A program made the position numbers and the translations under genes. DNA of 64,000 nucleotides, taken from NCBI RefSeq assembly GCF_913774235.1, contig NZ_CAJYDW010000007.1, forward strand, positions 62,001 through 126,000, read 5' to 3'. Source of the stretch: an uncultured Pseudomonas sp. Its GTDB lineage: Bacteria > Pseudomonadota > Gammaproteobacteria > Pseudomonadales > Pseudomonadaceae. Under the pieces are notes generated by a model. That model did not search any database. It saw only the letters and a list, made by a program, of their open reading frames with translations, and had not been told where the DNA came from. How positions within the stretch are numbered: position 1 is the first letter of the stretch; the number at the start of each line of letters is the position of its first letter. This document shows, piece after piece, positions 56,758 through 64,000 of the stretch.

Positions 56758-56766
56758 GGCGACGCC

Positions 56767-57183
56767 TCAGGGCTGGACGATCAGGTTGTTGAACAGTAGG
56801 TCCTCCACCAGGGGCTTGCCCTCCTCCTGGGTGAGCACGCTCTGTACCTGCTTGAGCGCTTCCTGGCGTAGCTTCTCGCGCGCCTCGACACCACTCATGG
56901 ATTCATCGGTCTGCTGGGCGAACAGCATCACCAGCTGGTTGCGGATCAGCGGCTCGTGGTACTCGACCTTCTCCTTGGCTTCCTTGCCGGTCATCATCAG
57001 GGCGATGTCGGCCTTGTAGTACTTGAGCTTGGTACCGCTGCCATAGTTGCCGACCAACGCCGGGGTCAGGTTATAGAATTCGGTCTTGGGGGCTTCCCCC
57101 TCCTTCCCTTCCTTCTTCTCTTCGTTCGCCCAGGCATTCAGCGCCAGGCAGAAGGACAGCAAAACGGCGACGACAACTTTCAC
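56767..57183 (-). CDS. FliL-family periplasmic protein
   Basis: 138 residues from a GTG start with GAGGAT upstream. A signal sequence (VKVVVAVLLSFCLALNAWA) is followed by a Lys/Glu-rich linker and a FliL-type C-terminal domain (FYNLTPALVGNYGSGTKLKYYKADIALM..., LIRNQLVMLFAQQTDESMSG, LVEDLLFNNLIVQP). True FliL sits in flagellar operons; this one is far from any flagellar gene and appears cleaved or anchored. Role unknown, possibly with another stator-like complex. Confidence 0.8.
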   Translation of the reverse strand: MKVVVAVLLSFCLALNAWANEEKKEGKEGEAPKTEFYNLTPALVGNYGSGTKLKYYKADIALMMTGKEAKEKVEYHEPLIRNQLVMLFAQQTDESMSGVEAREKLRQEALKQVQSVLTQEEGKPLVEDLLFNNLIVQP

Positions 57184-57227
57184 GATGGATCCTCGCGGGT
57201 GGATGGCTGCAGCATAGCCAGCAAGGC

Positions 57228-58253
57228 TCAAGGGGTCACCTCGAACCTGAGGGTCCCGATCACCTGGCCGACGTCCGTCACCACTTGCACCTGCCAACGG
57301 CCGGTCACGTCGCCGGGGAAGTTCTGCTTGTGGGTCCAGGCGCGGTAACCGGCCTCGCGGCCGCCACTGATGTCCAGGGGAATGCGGTCCACTTCCTGCC
57401 CGGCGTGGCGCCAGACGTGGTAGATGCGCTCATTGAGGCCGCGCGGGGCGTTGATCGAGGTGTAGGCATAGAGCCCCTGGCTGCGCAGCTGGGCGGCGCT
57501 GAGGGTCTTCACCGCCTCGCCCGGCTCACGCTTCAAGCTGTCGAAGTCGGTGCTCATGCCCATGTCGGTCAGCCAGAGGGTCGCCGGCGGCACCCAGGCG
57601 CGACCGATCCAGCCGAAGCCGCCGATGGCCAGGCACAGCGCCAGCAGGCCCAGCCAACGCCAGCCCAGGCGTACCCGGAAGGCCACCGCCAGGCTGGGAA
57701 AGGACAGCAGCACCGCGACGCCCAGGGCCAGCTCGTAGCTCTGGGTGGTGGTCAGGTGCAGGATGATCGGTAGCGCCGTGAGCAGCACCGCGAACAGCGT
57801 CAGGGTGTGATAGCTGAGGAACACCCAGCGCCGTGGCGCCAGCGCCTTGTAGTACAGCGGGTCGATGATGGACACCAGCGCGGCCGCGCCCAGCAGCCCG
57901 GTGAACAAGGCCTGGCCGCTGTTCCAGGCGGTGGTGATGGCGAAGAACGGCAGGCAGAAGAACAGACTTTCCTGGTGGATCAGCTGGGTGGCGTAGCGCA
58001 GCAGCGGCGGCGGCAGCTCCCAACCGAAACGCCGACTCACCCAGCCGCGCAGCACGTTCTCCAGCATCAGCCAGACCCAGCTGGCCAGCATCACCACCGC
58101 CATCACCGGGGCGAAGCCCTTCTGCCGGTCCACCAGCAGGAAGCTGCAAATCCCCGAGATGAAACCGGCCAGGGCGATCAGCCGCGGATAGCGCTCGAAC
58201 AGGGCGGTAACCAGGGTCAGGACACGGGAGGACAGGACTTTCCAGGCAGGCAT
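57228..58253 (-). CDS. Membrane protein, DUF5924 with C-terminal DUF2914
   Basis: 341 residues. Six or seven hydrophobic helices fill about 20-215, then a periplasmic or extracytoplasmic domain (VKTLSAAQLRSQGLYAYTSINAPRGLNERIYHVWRHAG..., GYRAWTHKQNFPGDVTGRWQVQVVTDVGQVIG) of the DUF2914 type, a beta-rich module found at the ends of unknown exported proteins. Function unknown. Position between the FliL-like gene and glpT appears conserved in pseudomonads. Confidence 0.82.
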   Translation of the reverse strand: MPAWKVLSSRVLTLVTALFERYPRLIALAGFISGICSFLLVDRQKGFAPVMAVVMLASWVWLMLENVLRGWVSRRFGWELPPPLLRYATQLIHQESLFFCLPFFAITTAWNSGQALFTGLLGAAALVSIIDPLYYKALAPRRWVFLSYHTLTLFAVLLTALPIILHLTTTQSYELALGVAVLLSFPSLAVAFRVRLGWRWLGLLALCLAIGGFGWIGRAWVPPATLWLTDMGMSTDFDSLKREPGEAVKTLSAAQLRSQGLYAYTSINAPRGLNERIYHVWRHAGQEVDRIPLDISGGREAGYRAWTHKQNFPGDVTGRWQVQVVTDVGQVIGTLRFEVTP

Positions 58254-58383
58254 GGGGACTCGCGAAAAACGACGGCGGCAAGAGGCGCCACCCTAGGCGC
58301 GCAACCGGCGCAGATCAAGGGGCGAACTCCTTGCCGTGGGCACCACAGGGCGGAAAAGTCTTTTCTCGCTGTCACATCATTGT

Positions 58384-58424
58384 AATATTCGAAAACGAAC
58401 CTGAAATGTTCGATTTCGATTAAT
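58384..58424 (+). promoter_or_regulatory. Two GlpR-like operators upstream of glpT
   Basis: AATATTCGAAAACGAACCTG (58384-58403) and AATGTTCGATTTCGATTAAT (58405-58424) each match 16 of 20 positions of the GlpR consensus WATGTTCGWTAWCGAACATW. They are adjacent, 21 bp apart and on the same helix face, ending 25 bp before the ATG, suiting repression by a glycerol-3-phosphate-responsive GlpR. Confidence 0.75.
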
Positions 58425-58448
58425 ACCTATAACAATACCGAGGCTCCC

Positions 58449-59792
58449 ATGCTTGGAATCTTTGCCCCGGCGGCGCATCGCCCGCCGCTGCCCGCCGATC
58501 GTATCGATCCCGTCTACCGCCGCCTGCGCTGGCAGATCTTCGCCGGGATCTTCATCGGCTACGCCGGCTACTATCTGTTGCGCAAGAACTTCTCCCTGGC
58601 CATGCCCTATCTGGTCGAGCAGGGCTACAGCCGAGGCGAGCTGGGCGTCGCCCTCTCCGCGGTAGCCATCGCCTACGGCCTGTCCAAGTTCCTCATGGGC
58701 CTGGTCTCGGACCGCTCCAATCCGCGTTACTTCCTGCCCGCCGGTCTGGTCCTCTCGGCGCTGGTGATGCTGTTGTTCGGATTCGCGCCCTGGGCCACCT
58801 CCAGCGTCACCATCATGTTCGTCCTGCTGTTCCTCAACGGCTGGTTCCAAGGCATGGGCTGGCCGCCCAGTGGTCGAACCATGGTCCACTGGTGGTCGCA
58901 GAAGGAACGGGGTGGCGTGGTGTCACTGTGGAACGTCGCCCACAACGTCGGCGGTGGCCTGATCGGGCCGCTCTTTCTGCTTGGCCTGTTCCTGTTCAAC
59001 AAGGACTGGCATTCGGCCTTCTACGTGCCGGCGGTGGTCGCCCTGGCAGTGGCGGTCTTCGCCTTCGTCACCATGAGGGACACCCCGCAGTCCTGCGGCC
59101 TGCCGTCGGTGGAGCGCTGGAAGCAGGACTTCCCGGAAGGCTACAGCGAGGGCCATGAGCGTGAATTCTCCACCAAGGAGATCTTCGTCGAGTACGTGCT
59201 GAAGAATCGCCTGCTCTGGTACATCGCCTTCGCCAACGTCTTCGTCTATCTGCTGCGCTACGGTGTGCTGGACTGGGCACCCACCTACCTGAAGGAAGCC
59301 AAGCACTTCTCGGTGGACAAGACTTCCTGGGCCTATTTCTTCTACGAATGGGCCGGCATCCCCGGCACCCTGCTCTGCGGCTGGCTCTCGGACAAGCTGT
59401 TCCGTGGCAACCGCGGCGCGACCGGGGTGGTGTTCATGCTCGGCGTACTGGTCGCCACACTGGTCTACTGGCTCAACCCGGAAGGCAATCCCGGCGTCGA
59501 CCTGGCAGCCCTGGTGTCCATCGGCTTCCTCATCTACGGCCCGGTGATGCTGATCGGTCTGCAGGCGCTGGAACTGGTACCCAAGAAGGCTGCCGGCACC
59601 GCCGCAGGCTTCACCGGCCTGTTCGGCTACCTCGGCGGCTCGGTGGCGGCCAACGCCCTGGTCGGCTACACCGTGGACCACTTTGGCTGGGACGGCGGCT
59701 TCATGCTGCTGGTGGGCTCCTGCGTGCTGGCTATCCTCTTCCTGGCGCTGACCCTGAGACATACCGGGATGGTGGCGAAGGCGGCGCGGTAA
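58449..59792 (+). CDS. glpT: Glycerol-3-phosphate:phosphate antiporter GlpT
   Basis: 447 residues, twelve-helix major facilitator of the organophosphate:Pi family. [26 protein letters not shown] carries the conserved Arg (RKNF), and [26 protein letters not shown] is the family signature; [25 protein letters not shown] follows. It imports glycerol-3-phosphate and also fosfomycin, so loss confers fosfomycin resistance. Upstream are two GlpR-like sites; downstream a degenerate REP pair. No other glp gene is in the window. Confidence 0.95.
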   Translation: MLGIFAPAAHRPPLPADRIDPVYRRLRWQIFAGIFIGYAGYYLLRKNFSLAMPYLVEQGYSRGELGVALSAVAIAYGLSKFLMGLVSDRSNPRYFLPAGLVLSALVMLLFGFAPWATSSVTIMFVLLFLNGWFQGMGWPPSGRTMVHWWSQKERGGVVSLWNVAHNVGGGLIGPLFLLGLFLFNKDWHSAFYVPAVVALAVAVFAFVTMRDTPQSCGLPSVERWKQDFPEGYSEGHEREFSTKEIFVEYVLKNRLLWYIAFANVFVYLLRYGVLDWAPTYLKEAKHFSVDKTSWAYFFYEWAGIPGTLLCGWLSDKLFRGNRGATGVVFMLGVLVATLVYWLNPEGNPGVDLAALVSIGFLIYGPVMLIGLQALELVPKKAAGTAAGFTGLFGYLGGSVAANALVGYTVDHFGWDGGFMLLVGSCVLAILFLALTLRHTGMVAKAAR

Positions 59793-59811
59793 CACCGGGC
59801 GCCATTGAGCA

Positions 59812-59889
59812 ATCGCGGCCATGGGCCGCTCCTACGAGTATTCAGCTGCTGTAGGAGCGGTCGCTACGGCGCACCGGCATGGCCGCGAT
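59812..59889. repeat. Degenerate REP pair
   Basis: Left arm ATCGCGGCCATGGGCCGCTC plus CTAC (59812-59835) and a right arm TGTAGGAGCGG (59850-59860) interrupted by an insertion before CATGGCCGCGAT (59878-59889). Same family as 18212-18275 and 28136-28197. Confidence 0.75.
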
Positions 59890-59894
59890 CCGCA

Positions 59895-60863
59895 TCAACT
59901 CCGCGGCGCGTAGGCGAAGACGTCAGCGCGCATCTGGTGCGCGTCCATACCGGCTTCCACCAGGGCATCCAGGGTGGCGTAGACCATCGCCGGCGAGCCG
60001 CTGGCGTAGACGTGCAGGCCGCTCAGGTCGGCGAAATCCGCCCGTACCACCTCGTGCAGCAGACCGCAGCGCCCTTCCCAGCCACAGGCATCGCTCACTA
60101 CCCGGTGCAGGACCAGATTCGGCAAGCCAGCCCAGGCGTCCCAGGCCTCGATGGTGTAGAAGTCCTCCGGCGTGCGCACGCCCCAGTAGAGGTGCACCGG
60201 ATGAGCGAAGCCGCGAGTGCGGGCGTCTTCGATCAGGCTGTGCATCTGCGCCATGCCGGTGCCGGCGGCGATGAGCACCAGCGGACCGTCGGGCAGTTCG
60301 GCCAGGTGGGCATCGCCATAGGGCAACTCGACCTGGGCCATACGCTCGCGCTCCAGCTGGGCCAGCAGCGCCTGGCTGCTGGCTTCCCGGGCCAGCACGT
60401 GCAATTCCAGCTCACGCCCCTGATGGGGCGCCGAGGCCAGGGAAAAGGCCGACTGCTTGCCCTCGTCACGACTGATCAGCAGGTACTGGCCGGCGTGATA
60501 GCGCAGCGGCCGCCCGGCCGGGGCGCGCAGGCGTACCCGGCGGACATCGCCACCCACGTCGTCCAGCGCCACCACCTGGCAGGCCAGCTTGCGCACCGGC
60601 ATCTCGCCGGGCGCCAGGACGCCGTCCCACTGCAGCAGGCAGTCGCTCAGGGGTACCGCCACGCAGACATAAACCTCGCCATGATCGACGGTCTGGCCGT
60701 GCTGGCTGACCTGGCCTTCCACCAGCAGCGCCGCGCAGAGCTGGCAATTGCCATTGCGGCAGCTGTGCGGACCGCTGTAGCCGAGGCGCTGCGCGGCGGC
60801 CAGGATGGCTTCGCCGGGCTGGGTTTCCAGTACCGCACCCGAGGGCTGCAGGGTGACCTTCAT
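59895..60863 (-). CDS. [2Fe-2S] ferredoxin-NAD(P)H flavin reductase (CDP-6-deoxyglucoseen reductase-like)
   Basis: 322 residues. An N-terminal plant-type ferredoxin with the cluster CRNGNCQLC plus a later Cys (VYVCVAV), then an FAD domain (PLRYHAGQYLLIS), and an NAD(P) domain (LVLIAAGTGMAQMHSLIEDA, GVRTPEDFYTIEAW, VYASGSPAMVYATLDAL). The family supplies electrons to oxygenases. It starts 11 bp after ubiD in the same direction, as often in pseudomonads, so a link to ubiquinone or aromatic metabolism is possible, but the acceptor is unknown. Confidence 0.88.
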   Translation of the reverse strand: MKVTLQPSGAVLETQPGEAILAAAQRLGYSGPHSCRNGNCQLCAALLVEGQVSQHGQTVDHGEVYVCVAVPLSDCLLQWDGVLAPGEMPVRKLACQVVALDDVGGDVRRVRLRAPAGRPLRYHAGQYLLISRDEGKQSAFSLASAPHQGRELELHVLAREASSQALLAQLERERMAQVELPYGDAHLAELPDGPLVLIAAGTGMAQMHSLIEDARTRGFAHPVHLYWGVRTPEDFYTIEAWDAWAGLPNLVLHRVVSDACGWEGRCGLLHEVVRADFADLSGLHVYASGSPAMVYATLDALVEAGMDAHQMRADVFAYAPRS

Positions 60864-60874
60864 CGTCGTCTCCG

Positions 60875-62341
60875 TTAGTCGATCCCGAGACTGGACCACA
60901 TCTCGTCCACCCGTTTGACCACCGCTTCGTCCTTGACGATCGCCCGCCCCCATTCGCGGCTGGTTTCGCCCGGCCACTTGTGGGTGGCATCCAGGCCCAT
61001 CTTCGAGCCCAGGCCGGAGATCGGCGAGGCGAAGTCCAGGTAGTCGATGGGGGTGTTGTCGATCATCACGGTGTCGCGCTTGGGGTCCATGCGCGTGGTG
61101 ACCGCCCAGATGACGTCGTTCCAGTCGCGGGCATTGATGTCGTCGTCGGTGACGATGACGAACTTGGTGTACATGAACTGCCGCAGGAACGACCAGACAC
61201 CCAGCATCACCCGCTTGGCGTGGCCGGGGTACTGCTTCTTGATGGTCACCACCGCCATGCGGTACGAGCAGCCTTCCGGCGGCAGGTAGAAGTCGACGAT
61301 CTCCGGAAACTGCTTTTGCAGGATGGGCACGAAGACTTCGTTGAGCGCGACGCCGAGGATGGCCGGCTCGTCCGGCGGCCGGCCGGTGTAGGTGCTGTGA
61401 TAGATGGGATCGCGACGCCGGGTGATGCGCTCCACGGTAAAGACCGGGAAGGTATCGACCTCGTTGTAATAGCCGGTGTGATCGCCGTAGGGGCCTTCCG
61501 GCGCCGTTTCACCCGGATGGATGACGCCTTCCAGCACGATCTCGGCGCTGGCCGGCACCTGCAGGTCGTTGCCCACGCACTTGATCAGCTCGCTGCGACT
61601 GCCGCGCAAGAGGCCGGCGAAGGCGTATTCGGACAGCGTATCGGGTACCGGCGTGACCGCGCCGAGGATGGTGGCCGGATCGGCACCCAGGGCCACGGCC
61701 ACCGGATAGGGCTGGCCGGGATGCTTCTGGCACCATTCGCGGAAATCCAGGGCGCCGCCCCGGTGGCTCAGCCAGCGCATGATCAGCTTGTTGCGACCGA
61801 TCACCTGCTGGCGATAGATGCCGAGGTTCTGGCGTTCCTTGTTCGGTCCGCGGGTCACCGTCAGGCCCCAGGTGATCAGCGGCGCCACGTCGCCCGGCCA
61901 GCAGTGCTGGATCGGGAGTTGACCCAGATCGACCGCCTCGCCTTCTTCGATCACTTCTTGGCAGGGGGCGTCCTTGAGCACCTTGGGCGCCATGCTGATG
62001 ACCTTCTTGTAGATCGGCAGCTTCGACCAGGCGTCCTTCAGGCCCTTGGGCGGCTCGGGTTCCTTGAGGAAGGCCAGCAACTTGCCGATCTCGCGCAGGG
62101 CGCCGACGTCCTCGGCGCCCATGCCCAGGGCCACGCGCTGCGGCGTACCGAAGAGGTTGCCCAGCACGGGCATGGAGAAGCCCACGGGATTCTCGAACAG
62201 CAGCGCCGGGCCCTGCTTGCGCAGGGTTCGGTCGCAGATTTCGGTCATCTCGAGGATCGGCGAGACCGGGGCGGTCACGCGTTTCAGTTCACCACGCTGC
62301 TCCAGGCTGCGGATGAAGTCACGCAGATCTCGGTATTGCAT
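60875..62341 (-). CDS. ubiD: 3-octaprenyl-4-hydroxybenzoate carboxy-lyase UbiD
   Basis: 488 residues. Prenylated-FMN decarboxylase of ubiquinone synthesis; needs UbiX for its cofactor. Standard N-terminus [62 protein letters not shown] with the catalytic Glu region [26 protein letters not shown], and a full-length C-terminus. It is followed by the flavin reductase gene and lies after rho and its terminator. Confidence 0.97.
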   Translation of the reverse strand: MQYRDLRDFIRSLEQRGELKRVTAPVSPILEMTEICDRTLRKQGPALLFENPVGFSMPVLGNLFGTPQRVALGMGAEDVGALREIGKLLAFLKEPEPPKGLKDAWSKLPIYKKVISMAPKVLKDAPCQEVIEEGEAVDLGQLPIQHCWPGDVAPLITWGLTVTRGPNKERQNLGIYRQQVIGRNKLIMRWLSHRGGALDFREWCQKHPGQPYPVAVALGADPATILGAVTPVPDTLSEYAFAGLLRGSRSELIKCVGNDLQVPASAEIVLEGVIHPGETAPEGPYGDHTGYYNEVDTFPVFTVERITRRRDPIYHSTYTGRPPDEPAILGVALNEVFVPILQKQFPEIVDFYLPPEGCSYRMAVVTIKKQYPGHAKRVMLGVWSFLRQFMYTKFVIVTDDDINARDWNDVIWAVTTRMDPKRDTVMIDNTPIDYLDFASPISGLGSKMGLDATHKWPGETSREWGRAIVKDEAVVKRVDEMWSSLGID

Positions 62342-62418
62342 GCGGCCTCTTGGCGCTGGGGAAAGTCTGGCAGTCTACCGCCTGAGTCGCGGATCGAGAA
62401 AGCTTGGCACCAGAAACG

Positions 62419-62446
62419 CGAAAGGCCGGGAAATCCCGGCCTTTCG
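62419..62446 (-). terminator. Hairpin after rho
   Basis: Perfect 12-bp stem CGAAAGGCCGGG/CCCGGCCTTTCG with a 4-base loop, 15 bases past the rho stop. On the minus strand only TTTC follows, so termination may be partial. Confidence 0.75.
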
Positions 62447-62460
62447 TCAGCGGCATCGCC

Positions 62461-63723
<1,263 letters not shown>

Positions 63724-63911
63724 AGACGTATGTTGACGTGAGAAGAGGCGAAGGAGGGATTCGAGCTGAGCGGCCGGATGCGAGAGTAGCTTCGCGGGAT
63801 GCGTTCTGAAGAGGAGAACTGACGGCTACAGCAGATGAGAAGACGACCCGCTGCTGGGGTCGTGGGCTGGAATCTAGCACCTAGCCTGGTGCACGTCCAG
63901 CCGTTCGGACA

Positions 63912-63938
63912 GAAAAAAGCCCCGCGGGGCGGGGCTTT
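63912..63938 (-). terminator. Intrinsic terminator of trxA
   Basis: On the minus strand AGCCCCG/CGGGGCT with a 5-base loop is followed by six T (A-run 63913-63918), 11 bases after the trxA stop. Confidence 0.92.
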
Positions 63939-63948
63939 CGGCAGGTTC

Positions 63949-64000
63949 CTAGACGTTGGCGTCGAGGAAGGCGGCCAGTTGCGACTTGGACAGGGCACCG
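63949..64000 (-). CDS. trxA: Thioredoxin, 3' end only
   Basis: Only the last 16 residues are in the window, GALSKSQLAAFLDANV before TAG. This is the C-terminus of thioredoxin 1 (…VGALSKSQLxxFLDANL in relatives), and trxA precedes rho in gammaproteobacteria. Active-site residues lie outside the window. Confidence 0.88.
   Translation of the reverse strand, partial: GALSKSQLAAFLDANV

Overview
The window is one GC-rich stretch of a gammaproteobacterial chromosome, almost certainly a Pseudomonas. Several gene orders match ones I recall from P. aeruginosa: tkt / ArsR-type regulator / metK; typA-thiI-glnA-(DUF4124)-ntrBC-trmL; oxidoreductase-fdhD-LysR-yrfG-nudE-cysQ; ubiI-ubiH-pepP-ygfB-zapA-6S RNA-ygfA; glpT-ubiD-rho-trxA. 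The intergenic repeats (TAGGAGCGGCCCATGG-type REP pairs) suggest a species outside the aeruginosa group, possibly near P. oryzihabitans; that placement is inference.

Layout. 1-2716 is the 3' end of an RHS polymorphic-toxin locus. A complete toxin tip with an ADP-ribosyltransferase-like R/S-T/E-x-E signature is followed by an overlapping immunity gene. Next comes an orphan RHS tail carrying a different, frameshifted toxin and its own overlapping immunity gene. 2860-10970 holds transketolase, a pqiAABC lipid-transport operon, an ArsR-methyltransferase fusion and metK. 11142-17910 holds two tandem PAP2-like membrane phosphatases, a polyamine-type periplasmic binding protein translationally coupled to a GGDEF-EAL protein, and the esterase autotransporter EstA. 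18419-30054 is the nitrogen-control block: typA, thiI, glnA, two DUF4124 proteins, ntrB, ntrC, a 1.3-kb non-coding stretch, a membrane protein and trmL.

30131-47292 contains two FdhF/YdeP-like molybdopterin oxidoreductases (one grouped with fdhD and a LysR regulator), the trifunctional proline dehydrogenase PutA with GTTGCA operator boxes, a luciferase-like monooxygenase, a chemoreceptor, and yrfG, nudE and cysQ. 47379-50112 is a sulfur module: two YeeE/YedE half-transporters, a BigR/SqrR-like persulfide-sensing ArsR repressor and a FadL-like porin. 50149-64000 is mostly housekeeping: ubiquinone hydroxylases, pepP, zapA, 6S RNA, ygfA, an unlisted 48-residue membrane protein, an EVE-domain protein, glpT behind two GlpR-like operators, a ferredoxin-type flavin reductase, ubiD, rho and the end of trxA.

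The genes connect mainly through regulation. Sigma-54 promoter geometry (GG-N10-GC) is visible before glnA, before ntrB and, without any protein gene behind it, 1.07 kb after ntrC. The last one fires into a 93-nt stretch ending in a strong intrinsic terminator. Position and promoter type match the nitrogen-responsive sRNA NrsZ of P. aeruginosa. This RNA, the double RHS toxin cassette and the repeat mosaic that separates ntrC from the RNA are the most interesting parts of the window. No tRNA, rRNA, CRISPR array or intact insertion sequence was seen.
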